From assembly GCA_963728985.1 (NCBI GenBank), contig CAVSME010000005.1, forward strand, positions 186,001 through 250,000: 64,000 nt of DNA, read 5' to 3'. Every line of letters begins with the position of its first letter. The first letter of the stretch is position 1. Below the pieces are notes generated by a model. The model was not told the DNA's origin, made no database searches, and saw nothing but the letters and a program-made list of their open reading frames with translations. Position numbers and translations under genes: made by a program. The DNA comes from DASXAI01 sp963728985 (GTDB taxonomy: Bacteria; Actinomycetota; Acidimicrobiia; Acidimicrobiales; Ilumatobacteraceae). Positions 1-7,156 of the stretch are shown here, one piece after another.

Positions 1-84
1 CAGGTGGCGGACGTCGAGCTCAGCCTGTCCGTGTCCGGTCCGGGGTTCGCCCCCGGCAGCGCCGTGCTGTTCGGGCCGCTGTGA
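1..84 (+). CDS. C-terminal tail of an unidentified protein, possibly a thiolase-family enzyme
   Basis: Frame 1 is open from the left edge to a TGA at 82-84 and gives only 27 residues ending in VLFGPL. The next gene starts inside its stop codon (GTGA overlap), so the two are translationally coupled. DUF35 proteins such as the next gene are usually encoded directly after the thiolase they work with, so a thiolase-like enzyme is the likeliest identity. That is inference from context; the tail itself is too short to recognise. Confidence 0.4.
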   Translation, partial: QVADVELSLSVSGPGFAPGSAVLFGPL

Positions 85-503
85 GCACCCTGCCGGAGGG
101 CTGGACCCTCCCGCTGCTGACGCCGTTCAACCGTGACTGGTTCACGGCGGGCGAGATCGCCATCCAGGAGTGCGAGGCTTGTGGCACCCTCCAGCATCCG
201 CCCGAGGAGATCTGCCACGTGTGTGGATCCATGACGTTCGCCACGAAGGTCCTGCCCGGTGCGGGCACGGTGCACAGCTTCACCGTCGTGCACCATTCGG
301 TGGCCGACGCCCTCGACGCCGCCGTGCCGTACACGGTGGTGCTCGTCAGCCTGGACGCCGCCCCGCACCTGCGGGTCGTGGGCAACCTGGTGGACGCGTC
401 GGACGTCGAGATCGGTATGCCGGTGACGGCGGTGTGGCAGGAGCGAATCGCTGAGGACGGAACGAAACTGTTGCTGCCCCAGTGGCAGCGAGCGAAGGAG
501 TGA
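81..503 (+). CDS. DUF35 / OB-fold acyl-CoA-associated zinc-ribbon protein
   Basis: A 140-residue protein with an N-terminal rubredoxin-like zinc ribbon: CEACGT at about residues 31-36, then CHVCGS at about 46-51. It is followed by a beta-rich OB-fold containing GAGTVHSFTVVHH. This order (DUF35_N, then OB_aCoA_assoc) and the length are typical of the family. These proteins bind acyl-CoA and serve as partners of non-decarboxylating thiolases in fatty acid and steroid side-chain metabolism. The GTG start overlaps the stop of the upstream gene and the amidohydrolase follows after 2 nt, so the three look like one operon. Confidence 0.85.
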   Translation: MSTLPEGWTLPLLTPFNRDWFTAGEIAIQECEACGTLQHPPEEICHVCGSMTFATKVLPGAGTVHSFTVVHHSVADALDAAVPYTVVLVSLDAAPHLRVVGNLVDASDVEIGMPVTAVWQERIAEDGTKLLLPQWQRAKE

Positions 504-505
504 AC

Positions 506-1762
506 ATGAGCACGCTGGAGAGGAATGCCTGGAGGCTCCCGACGCCTGGTGTGGAGGGCTGGACCCGCACCGCCCGTCCGGACGATCCGAACAAGTACTT
601 CATGGTGTCGGCCGACTGCCACGTCACCGAGTCGCTCGAGTTCCTGGCCAACGTCGAGGGTGACTACGGCGATCGGCTTCCGCACATGGAGGTGCGGGCC
701 GACGGCGCCGAGTTCCTGATCACCGAGGGCAATCGGCCCCAGATGGTGAAGCCGCCCCAGGGGGCGACGGTGCAGGAGCAGCAGACCTTCGAGCGGCCCG
801 AGCACAACCGCGACTCGAAGTCGCGCATGGAGGACGAGGACCTCCGGCGCGTGGGCGCCGGGCGCTCCATCGAGCAGCGCCTGACCGATCAGGCGGCCGA
901 CGGCGTCGATGTCGAGATCGTGTTCCCGACGGCAGGGCTGCTGTGCTGGGCCACGCCCGACCCGGCGTTCGCCATGAAGATGTGCGCGGGGTGGAACCGG
1001 TGGGTGCTCGACCAGATGGGCGCCTACATGGGTGGCAACCCGAAGATGGTCCCGATGGCCCTGATCGCGGCGGGCGACCAAGAAGGCGCCATGCGGGAGA
1101 TCGAGTGGGCCGCCGCCCGGGGCTTCCGGGGCGTGTGCCTCGGCAACGCCCCGATCTACGGCCCCACCGAGCCGGGCAAGCTCCAGTACAACGATCCCAG
1201 CTTCGAGAGCATGTGGTCGCTGCTCGAGGAGACCGGGCTGGTCATCACCTTCCACGTGTCGACGGGCAAGGACCCCCGCTCCGTCGGCGGCCGGGGTGGC
1301 GCCATCATCAACTACGTGTGCCATTCGATGGAGACCACCATCGAGCCGCTCGTGCAGCTCATCACCGCCGGTGTCTTCGAGCGCCACCCGCGCCTGCAGG
1401 CCGGCCTGGTCGAGAGTGGCATCGGCTTCGTGCCGTGGCTGCTCGAGACCATGGACCACGCCTACCGCGCTCATCACTTCTGGGTGCGGCCCGTCATCCC
1501 CGAGCTGCCGTCGTCGTACTTCCGCCGCAACTGCTTCGCGACGTACCAGGAGGACACCGTCGGGCTGCGGTACGTGGAGGAGCTCGACCTGGTCGACAAC
1601 ATGCTGTGGGCCAACGACTACCCGCACCACGAGGGCGTCTGGCCCCACTCGGCCGCCTCCATCGAGCGGTCGATGGGCCACCTGACCGACGAGTCCCGCG
1701 CCAAGATCCTCGGCCTCAACGCCGCCCGCATCTTCGGTCTGGAGGTCCCAGCCGGAAAGTAA
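506..1762 (+). CDS. amidohydrolase family 2 (COG2159-type) metal-dependent hydrolase
   Basis: A 418-residue TIM-barrel hydrolase. The ATG at 506 follows a good GAAGGAG site and is preferred to an upstream in-frame GTG at 482. Visible landmarks are SADCHVTES near the N-terminus (the metal-binding D-x-H strand), VITFHVSTG in the middle and WANDYPHHEGVWPHS near the C-terminus, which carries the conserved Asp of amidohydrolase_2 proteins. Relatives include decarboxylases and ring-cleavage-type hydrolases; the substrate cannot be told. Linkage to a DUF35/thiolase pair suggests degradation of a CoA-linked or cyclic carbon compound. Confidence 0.85.
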   Translation: MSTLERNAWRLPTPGVEGWTRTARPDDPNKYFMVSADCHVTESLEFLANVEGDYGDRLPHMEVRADGAEFLITEGNRPQMVKPPQGATVQEQQTFERPEHNRDSKSRMEDEDLRRVGAGRSIEQRLTDQAADGVDVEIVFPTAGLLCWATPDPAFAMKMCAGWNRWVLDQMGAYMGGNPKMVPMALIAAGDQEGAMREIEWAAARGFRGVCLGNAPIYGPTEPGKLQYNDPSFESMWSLLEETGLVITFHVSTGKDPRSVGGRGGAIINYVCHSMETTIEPLVQLITAGVFERHPRLQAGLVESGIGFVPWLLETMDHAYRAHHFWVRPVIPELPSSYFRRNCFATYQEDTVGLRYVEELDLVDNMLWANDYPHHEGVWPHSAASIERSMGHLTDESRAKILGLNAARIFGLEVPAGK

Positions 1763-1883
1763 GGGCGGGCGCGGGCGGAAGCGCTCACCGCCGCGGTGCT
1801 GGAGGCGACGAGGGCCGACTGTGCCGCGGGCCCTACGCCCGCCGCCGACCTCGCCAGTTGAAGCGGCTGCGACGCGCCAATGC

Positions 1884-1918
1884 GCGCCGGCGTGAGCGAA
1901 CGAGCGTTCACGCGGCGG
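1884..1918. terminator. possible hairpin between converging genes
   Basis: The 145-bp gap between the amidohydrolase and the converging HNH gene contains imperfectly paired arms GCGCCGGCGTGA and TCACGCGGCGG around a 12-nt loop. The second arm enters the last codons of the HNH gene. No T-tract is visible, so a role in termination is only a guess. Confidence 0.3.
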
Positions 1919-3107
1919 CGTCGAGGCCGGGGATGGTCGGCAGGGCTCCCGGTGGTGGTCGGCTGCTGAGGGTCCGGCCGCTGGGCCTCGTGACTTCGAC
2001 GGTGCCGTCTGGCAACAGTTGCAGGTTCCAGGCAGGGTGGTGGGCGAAGTCGTGATGATGGCGCCAGCAGAGCAAAACCAAATTCGTCGGGTCGGTCGAG
2101 CCTCCGTGCTGCCACGGCATCACGTGGTGGGCCTCGCACCACGACACCGGCCGGTCACACTCGGGGAAGCGGCAGCCACCGTCACGCACCGCCAGGGCGG
2201 CGAAGAGGTGGTTGCTCACGGTACGAGTCGTGCGGCCGGCGTCGAGGATGACGGACCGCCCGTCGGTGATCGTGCGGTGGACGCCGGCATCGCACAGCAG
2301 GGCGTCGAGCGTGGCGCTGTCGAGCGGCTGGCCGTCGACCGTCCGTCCGGCGCGCTGCTCCAGATCGTCGAGCGTCAGCACGACCTGCACGCTCGGCCGG
2401 CGGCCCCTGCTGGTGGCCGGCGTGTCGGCGTGATCAAGGAAGAACTGGCAGATGGCCACGAGTGCGTCAGCGCGGCGCTCGCTGCGCGTCCGCCGCGGCG
2501 CGTCCGGAGCGTCCGGTTCGCCCGCGGCCGTCAGCGCCGCGTCGACGACCAGGGCGCCGGCTTGATCCAGATGGCCCTGTAGCTCGGCGCCGCCATCCAG
2601 CCCAGGGGAGAGGAAGACCGATCGGTTGGCGCCCGGTGGGAGCGGCTCCTCGACGAGGGCGGTGGCATAGGCGGCCCAGCGGCGCATGGCCACCTCGGTG
2701 TCCCTCGGGGAGAGGCCGATCAACGCCGGCACGAGGTCGGCGCCCTGAGATGCCAGGAGCGGCTCTGTCCGGTCGGTCACATGGCTGGCCACGATGTCGA
2801 CCTGCCCCGTCGAGAGGCGACCGTCGCGCCAGGCTTCGAGGAGCGGCGGGCAGGCGTCAGCGCGAGTGGCGCGCCGCACCAGTTGGGCACCCTCCTGCGG
2901 TGATCGTCCGGCAAAGGCGCGCAGCCACTGCTTGGTGCTCACCGCACCGTCGGCCGCCACCTCGCCCGTGCGATGCACGCGCGCAACGGCGCCGGCGACG
3001 CGGGCCGAGAGGAGATCCTGGATGGCGAGCAGCTCGCGGAGCCCGTCGAGATCGTCGACCTCGGGCAGTTCCCTCACGGCTTCGGCCAGCCGCGCCAGCG
3101 CGCTCAT
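1908..3107 (-). CDS. DUF222 / 13E12-family HNH endonuclease-like protein
   Basis: A 399-residue protein from the ATG at 3107. The long helical DUF222 region (roughly residues 1-300) is followed by a C-terminal HNH zinc finger with CRFPECDRPVSWCEAHH and HHHDFAH. This is the layout of the mycobacterial 13E12 repeat family. A GTG at 3191 would overlap the stop of the reductase gene by 4 nt and add 28 residues. That stretch is AT-rich and reads like a promoter region, so I prefer 3107; an ATG at 3134 is also possible. The biological role of the family is unclear, although DNA cleavage is plausible and several mycobacterial members are LexA-regulated. Confidence 0.88.
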   Translation of the reverse strand: MSALARLAEAVRELPEVDDLDGLRELLAIQDLLSARVAGAVARVHRTGEVAADGAVSTKQWLRAFAGRSPQEGAQLVRRATRADACPPLLEAWRDGRLSTGQVDIVASHVTDRTEPLLASQGADLVPALIGLSPRDTEVAMRRWAAYATALVEEPLPPGANRSVFLSPGLDGGAELQGHLDQAGALVVDAALTAAGEPDAPDAPRRTRSERRADALVAICQFFLDHADTPATSRGRRPSVQVVLTLDDLEQRAGRTVDGQPLDSATLDALLCDAGVHRTITDGRSVILDAGRTTRTVSNHLFAALAVRDGGCRFPECDRPVSWCEAHHVMPWQHGGSTDPTNLVLLCWRHHHDFAHHPAWNLQLLPDGTVEVTRPSGRTLSSRPPPGALPTIPGLDAAA

Positions 3108-3118
3108 GACCAAGAAGG

Positions 3119-3131
3119 GTACAGGTGTTCG
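3119..3131 (-). promoter_or_regulatory. candidate LexA/SOS-like box before the DUF222 gene
   Basis: On the minus strand this reads CGAACACCTGTAC. It matches the actinobacterial SOS core CGAAC-N4-GTTC at all but one position (GTAC instead of GTTC). It lies about 12 nt upstream of the chosen start at 3107. Known biology: some M. tuberculosis 13E12 genes have such boxes. That this site binds LexA is inference. Confidence 0.4.
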
Positions 3132-3187
3132 CATCTGTACGGCAACCAGATTTTCGGGAATTTCGGTAAATAGACGTGTCGGCGATG

Positions 3188-3733
3188 TCACGCTCGGTAA
3201 CGGAGGTACACGACGCCGTTGCCGAAGCGGCGATGGTCGAGCAGTTCGAGGTCCACGCGCGCGCCGTCGGGGAGGGAGGCGGTGCCCCCTCCCACGACGA
3301 CGGGCGTGAGGAACAGATGGATCTCGTCCACCAGGCCGGCCGTGATGGCGTGGCCCGCCAGCTCCGGCCCGCCCACGCCGATGTCGGCCGCCGCGCTCGC
3401 CTTCATCCGTCGCACGGCATCCGCGTCGAAGTCCCGTTCGAGGCGCGTGCGCGACGTCGAGACGGCGGCCAGCGTCCGCGAGTACACCACCTTGTCGGCC
3501 GCTCGCCAGAGCAGCGCGAAGTCCGTCATCAGCGGCTCGGGGTCCTCCATCGTCTCCCAGGCGGCCATCACCTCGTACATGCGGCGCCCGTAGAGGTACG
3601 TCCCGATCGGCCGCTCGAGGTCGTTCACGAAGCGATGGACTTCATGGTCGGGCTCTGCCCAGTCGAAGCGACCGTCGGCGTCGGCGACGTAGCCGTCGAG
3701 CGAGGTGATCGCCGAGTAGATCAGCTTGGCCAT
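3188..3733 (-). CDS. RibD C-terminal / dihydrofolate-reductase-like protein
   Basis: A 181-residue single-domain protein. It opens with MAKLIYSAITSLDGYVAD, the first strand of the DHFR-like fold, and continues with YLYGRRMYEVM, VVYSRTL and DIGVGGPELAGHAI, which correspond to the NADPH-contacting segments of the RibD_C family. Such proteins are NAD(P)H-dependent reductases related to riboflavin biosynthesis enzymes, but free-standing copies like this mostly have unknown substrates. It is divergent from the homocysteine methyltransferase-like gene, with a palindrome between them. Confidence 0.88.
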   Translation of the reverse strand: MAKLIYSAITSLDGYVADADGRFDWAEPDHEVHRFVNDLERPIGTYLYGRRMYEVMAAWETMEDPEPLMTDFALLWRAADKVVYSRTLAAVSTSRTRLERDFDADAVRRMKASAAADIGVGGPELAGHAITAGLVDEIHLFLTPVVVGGGTASLPDGARVDLELLDHRRFGNGVVYLRYRA

Positions 3734-3760
3734 GCTCCGGAACGTACAAGCCGGGCCGCC

Positions 3761-3783
3761 GTTGTGACATCTCGTCTCACAAC
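3761..3783. promoter_or_regulatory. candidate operator palindrome in a divergent intergenic region
   Basis: The perfect inverted repeat GTTGTGA-N9-TCACAAC lies 28 bp upstream of the reductase start and 57 bp upstream of the methyltransferase start. Its size fits a dimeric repressor. No adjacent regulator gene identifies the binding protein. Confidence 0.4.
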
Positions 3784-3840
3784 GTCACGCCCGATCTCAC
3801 GCCTCTCCCGGTACACCACGATCGATGCCTGGAGGCTCCG

Positions 3841-5814
3841 ATGAGCACGTACCGCACGAACCTTCCCCAGCTGTCAGCACCGCTGTTCCTCACCGACGGC
3901 GGACTGGAAACGAGCCTGATCTTCGACGACGGGCTCGAACTGCCCGACTTCGCCGCGTTCGTCCTCCTCGGCGACGATGCCGGCCGCGCCGCGCTGGAGC
4001 GGTACTTCGCCGCCTACGTCGCCATCGCCCGGCGCGATGGCGTCGGCATCGTGCTGGAAACGCCGACGTGGCGCGCCAGTGCCGACTGGGCCGCCCGCCT
4101 CGGGTACACCGTCGAGCAGGTGGCCGAGGCCAATCGCGCCGCGGTCGCGCTCTTGACGGGCATCCGCGATCGGGACGAGACGCCGTCGACGCCCGTCGTG
4201 ATCAGCGGCTGCGTCGGCCCTCGTGGCGACGGCTACCAGCCCGGTGACGCCATGACCGTCGCCGAGGCCCGCAACTACCACGCCCCCCAGGTGCGGGCCT
4301 TCGCCGACGCCGGTGCCGATCTCGTCACCGCCATCACGATGACCAACGTCGAGGAGGCGATCGGTGTGGCCGCCGCCGCCCGTGCCGCCGGCATGCCGGT
4401 GGTGATCTCGTTCACCGTCGAGACCGACGGCACGCTGCCCACGGGCCAGGCCTTGGGCGACGCCGTGGCGGCGGTCGACGCCGCCACCGACGGCTACCCC
4501 GCGTACTTCATGGTCAACTGCGCCCACCCGACGCACTTCGAGGACGTGCTGGACCCGGCGGCACCGTGGATGGAGCGGATCAAGGGTCTGCGGGCCAATG
4601 CGTCGAAGCGCTCCCATGCCGAGCTGGACGAGGCCGACGAGCTCGACGCCGGCGACGCCGAGGAACTGGCCGCCCAGTACCGGGACCTCCGACGCCGGCA
4701 CCCCGCGATCGTCGTCGTCGGTGGCTGCTGCGGCACGAACCACGTGCACGTCGAGGCCATCAGCCGGGCCTGCGCGACGCCCGAGCAACGCCGTGTCACG
4801 CTGTCGAACGGCGTCACCCTCTCGTGTGCCATCCAGGGACCGGTCACCGGTCCGGCGATGGTGCTCGTCCACGGCTGGCCGGACTCGTGGCGCTCCTACG
4901 AGCAGGTGCTGGCTGCTCTCCCGACCGGCATCCGTGCCGTGGCCGTCTCGTTGCGCGGGTTCGGGGAGTCGGACCGGCCCGATGACGGCTACGAGCCCCG
5001 CCAGTTCGCCGCCGACATCGTGTCCCTCATGGACGGCCTCGGGATCGAGGACGCGGTGCTCGTCGGCCACTCGATCGGTCGACCCGCCACCACCGGCGAT
5101 GAGCGTGACCTGGCGGGCGGCGCTGATGGCCACGAGGCTGCCGGTGGTGAGGATCTGACCGGTGGCCGACCAGTTGATGGCCGACGACGTGATGGTCGTG
5201 TCCGTCCCAGGGTTCACGGTCAGGAACGCGGCGCCGACGGGTGTCGTGACGGTGAAGTTGTAGGCGATGGCCGTCGCGCCGGCCGGCACCAGGCCGGGCA
5301 CGGTCACGGCGCCGCCCTTGATGGCCCGCCCGACGTCGATCGCATGCGGGCACTGGCCGGCAGCGACGATCCGTGGACGCGAGCGAGCCGCCTGCACTTC
5401 ACCGGCTCGGCGTTCGTGGTGCACCCACCGACCAGCCGGGTGCTGCTGCGGTGGCACGCCCGCCAGGACGCGTGGCTCCAGGTGGGCGGGCACGCTGACC
5501 CCGGCGAGGACGAGCCGCTGTCGGTCGCGCAGCGCGAGGCCCGGGAGGAGACCGCCCTGGTCGATCTGGTGCCGTGGCCCGACGACCAGCTGCTGCACGT
5601 GGTGATCGTGTCCGTGCCGGCGAATGCGACCGAACCGGACCACGACCATGCCGACCTGCGCTTCGTGCTGGCGACGCAGATGCCCGATGCCGCCCGCCCC
5701 GAGCAATCGTCCGGCCGCTTGCGTTGGCTGTCGATCGCCGATGCCATGGCGCTCACGTCGGAGGCGAACGTGCGGGAGTCGCTCGCCCGGATCGCGGAGC
5801 TCTTCGGTGACTAG
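3841..5814 (+). CDS. homocysteine S-methyltransferase-like frame running through a broken hydrolase into a Nudix domain
   Basis: One open frame of 657 codons that cannot be a normal protein. Residues 1 to about 318 form a full-length homocysteine S-methyltransferase domain: TDGGLETSLIF at the start, and the zinc ligands VNCAHP and VVGGCCGTNH. It would move a methyl group to homocysteine. Residues ~320-413 are the first half of an alpha/beta hydrolase: VLVHGWPDSW oxyanion region, then the nucleophile elbow GHSIG, where homology stops. Residues ~414-501 are nonsense, being the antisense of another gene fragment. Residues 502-657 are a Nudix domain, listed separately. The methyltransferase part may still fold. 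The rest looks like a rearrangement or an assembly chimera. Confidence 0.6.
   Translation: MSTYRTNLPQLSAPLFLTDGGLETSLIFDDGLELPDFAAFVLLGDDAGRAALERYFAAYVAIARRDGVGIVLETPTWRASADWAARLGYTVEQVAEANRAAVALLTGIRDRDETPSTPVVISGCVGPRGDGYQPGDAMTVAEARNYHAPQVRAFADAGADLVTAITMTNVEEAIGVAAAARAAGMPVVISFTVETDGTLPTGQALGDAVAAVDAATDGYPAYFMVNCAHPTHFEDVLDPAAPWMERIKGLRANASKRSHAELDEADELDAGDAEELAAQYRDLRRRHPAIVVVGGCCGTNHVHVEAISRACATPEQRRVTLSNGVTLSCAIQGPVTGPAMVLVHGWPDSWRSYEQVLAALPTGIRAVAVSLRGFGESDRPDDGYEPRQFAADIVSLMDGLGIEDAVLVGHSIGRPATTGDERDLAGGADGHEAAGGEDLTGGRPVDGRRRDGRVRPRVHGQERGADGCRDGEVVGDGRRAGRHQAGHGHGAALDGPPDVDRMRALAGSDDPWTRASRLHFTGSAFVVHPPTSRVLLRWHARQDAWLQVGGHADPGEDEPLSVAQREAREETALVDLVPWPDDQLLHVVIVSVPANATEPDHDHADLRFVLATQMPDAARPEQSSGRLRWLSIADAMALTSEANVRESLARIAELFGD
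5080..5343 (-). pseudogene. fragment of an actinobacterial cell-surface repeat protein
   Basis: Read on the minus strand, this stretch encodes VPAGATAIAYNFTVTT, then GAAFLTVNPG, SSAINWSATGQ and finally VTLIAGGGGST. This is the repeated beta-sandwich module seen in large secreted actinobacterial surface proteins. It has neither start nor stop and ends abruptly at both sides. It is lodged backwards between the nucleophile of a broken hydrolase and the first Met of a Nudix domain, so it is a displaced scrap rather than a gene. Confidence 0.65.
5344..5814 (+). CDS. Nudix hydrolase, possibly N-terminally shortened
   Basis: 156 residues from the ATG at 5344, in frame with the methyltransferase upstream. 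The Nudix box is clear: GGHADPGEDEPLSVAQREA followed by REETAL, which supplies the metal-binding Glu residues of GX5EX7REUXEEXGU. Just before it are FVVHPPTSRVLLRWH and WLQVGG. Relatives often have 20-30 more residues before the HFTGSAF strand, so the insertion upstream may have removed the true N-terminus. The substrate is unknown; Nudix enzymes cleave nucleoside diphosphates linked to other groups. It overlaps the converging uppP gene by 4 nt. Confidence 0.7.
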   Translation: MRALAGSDDPWTRASRLHFTGSAFVVHPPTSRVLLRWHARQDAWLQVGGHADPGEDEPLSVAQREAREETALVDLVPWPDDQLLHVVIVSVPANATEPDHDHADLRFVLATQMPDAARPEQSSGRLRWLSIADAMALTSEANVRESLARIAELFGD

Positions 5815-6674
5815 GCGAACCGCATGATCGACACGATCCCCGCGATCAGGCAGTAGATGGCGAAGGGCGTGAGCGTGCGGGTGTGGAACCACTTCGTCAG
5901 GAAGCGCACGGCCACGAACGCGGCCGCGCCCGCGCACAGGCTGCCGACGAGGACCTGCAGACGGATGCCGTCGCCCAGCGGACCGGCCAGGTCGGGCAGC
6001 TTGTAGACGCCGGCGGCGAAGATCACCGGCGTGGCGAGGAGGAACGAGAACCGGGCGGCGTCCTCGTGGTCGAGGCCGTGGAGCAGGCCGGTCACCATCG
6101 TGATGCCGGACCGGCTGATGCCGGCGAACAGGGCCCCGATCTGGCTGGTGCCGATGACCACGGCGTCGCCGGTTCGCAGTGTGGCCAGGCTGGTGCGGGT
6201 GGCCACCGCCCGGCGGGCCGGCACCGCGGCACGGCGGCGCAGCCGCTCGCCGCCGAGGAGCATCACGCCGTTGAGGGTCAGGAAGATGGCGGCCGCCAGC
6301 GGCTTGGCGAACAGGGTGCGCAGGGAGTGCTCGAAGACGAGGCCGAACAGGCCGACGGGGATGGTGGCGATCACGAGCAGCCACGCCATGCGCTCGTGGC
6401 TGGTCTCGATCCGCCGGCGCCGGATCGAACGCACGAAGCCGCCGACGATCGCCACCCAGTCGCGCCAGAAGAAGGCCACCAGGGCGATGGCCGTGGCCAC
6501 GTGCAGGCCCACGAGGAAGGCGAGGTATTGGGACTCGTCGGCCGACTGACCGGCCAGCAACGAGTCCCAGCCGAACCAGCCGGCCACGAGGACCGAGTGG
6601 CCCAGGCTGGACACCGGGAACAGCTCGGTGACGCCCTGGAGCAGGCCGATCACCACGGCTTGGAGGAAGCTCAC
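5811..6674 (-). CDS. uppP: undecaprenyl-diphosphatase UppP/BacA
   Basis: A 287-residue polytopic membrane protein. It shows the two signature segments GVTELFPVSSLGHSV (residues ~15-29) and GISRSGITM (~180), which form the active site of the BacA family, and ends with AIYCLIAGIVSIMRF. It recycles the C55 lipid carrier by removing a phosphate from undecaprenyl diphosphate, which is needed for peptidoglycan synthesis, and can give bacitracin resistance. It is divergent from a BlaI-type repressor, and the 68-bp intergenic region carries the repressor-like dyads, so it may belong to that regulon. Confidence 0.93.
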   Translation of the reverse strand: MSFLQAVVIGLLQGVTELFPVSSLGHSVLVAGWFGWDSLLAGQSADESQYLAFLVGLHVATAIALVAFFWRDWVAIVGGFVRSIRRRRIETSHERMAWLLVIATIPVGLFGLVFEHSLRTLFAKPLAAAIFLTLNGVMLLGGERLRRRAAVPARRAVATRTSLATLRTGDAVVIGTSQIGALFAGISRSGITMVTGLLHGLDHEDAARFSFLLATPVIFAAGVYKLPDLAGPLGDGIRLQVLVGSLCAGAAAFVAVRFLTKWFHTRTLTPFAIYCLIAGIVSIMRFA

Positions 6675-6691
6675 TCGTTCCGCCTTTCTCT

Positions 6692-6730
6692 TACGAGTGT
6701 CGTAGTGGCATTTCTACTACGGCTGTCATA
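6692..6730. promoter_or_regulatory. paired BlaI/MecI-type operator dyads between uppP and blaI
   Basis: The first site, TACGAGTGTCGTA at 6692-6704, is a perfect 5-3-5 palindrome. A looser copy, TACGGCTGTCATA, lies at 6718-6730, 26 bp centre to centre. GTAGT/ACTAC half-sites overlap them. Tandem short palindromes between divergent genes are the usual BlaI/MecI arrangement. The position allows control of both uppP and blaI. Confidence 0.6.
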
Positions 6731-6742
6731 GGATGTCCATCG

Positions 6743-7156
6743 ATGGCGGAATCGGATCGGCGAGCGAGTGACGGTGGGCGTCGCGCCTTCGGTGAGCTGG
6801 AGGGCGATGTCCTCGGCATGCTCTGGGCAGCGGGAGCGCCGATGACGCCGGCCGAGATCCACGCCGCCCTGGGCCGGGATCTGGCCTACACCACAGTCGC
6901 CACCGTGCTCACCCGGCTCCACGACAAGGGGTTGGTGACGCGGGAGAAGGCGGGTCGCACGCACAGCTATACGGCCACCGTGGGGGAGGCCGACGTCGCC
7001 ACCCTCGGGTTCCGCTCGGTCCTGACCCGGAGCCACGACCGCCGCGCCTTGCTGCAGGGCTTCGTCCAGAGCCTGTCGCCCGACGACGAGGACCTGCTGC
7101 AGACGCTCCTCACGAGAGCCCGCCGGGCTCGCGCCGAGCCCGAGGCCGACCAGTGA
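6743..7156 (+). CDS. BlaI/MecI-family transcriptional repressor
   Basis: A 137-residue winged-helix protein. Family landmarks are LEGDVLGMLWAAGAPMTPAEI (helix-turn-helix entry), AYTTVATVLTRLHDKGLVTRE (recognition helix and wing) and a C-terminal dimerisation region with SLSPDDEDLLQTLL. In this family the repressor is inactivated by a partner M56 protease, which is encoded next (GTGA overlap). The likely signal is cell-wall stress or a beta-lactam, in line with the divergent uppP. Confidence 0.9.
   Translation: MAESDRRASDGGRRAFGELEGDVLGMLWAAGAPMTPAEIHAALGRDLAYTTVATVLTRLHDKGLVTREKAGRTHSYTATVGEADVATLGFRSVLTRSHDRRALLQGFVQSLSPDDEDLLQTLLTRARRARAEPEADQ

Noticed and set aside
3734..3840. A SAM or cobalamin riboswitch ahead of the methyltransferase
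   Set aside because: The 107-bp gap has only a short palindrome; none of the conserved riboswitch cores is present.
3874..6384. A very long open frame on the minus strand across several genes
   Set aside because: High GC content keeps antisense frames open. Apart from the surface-protein scrap at 5080-5343 its translation shows only Arg/Gly/Pro-rich nonsense.
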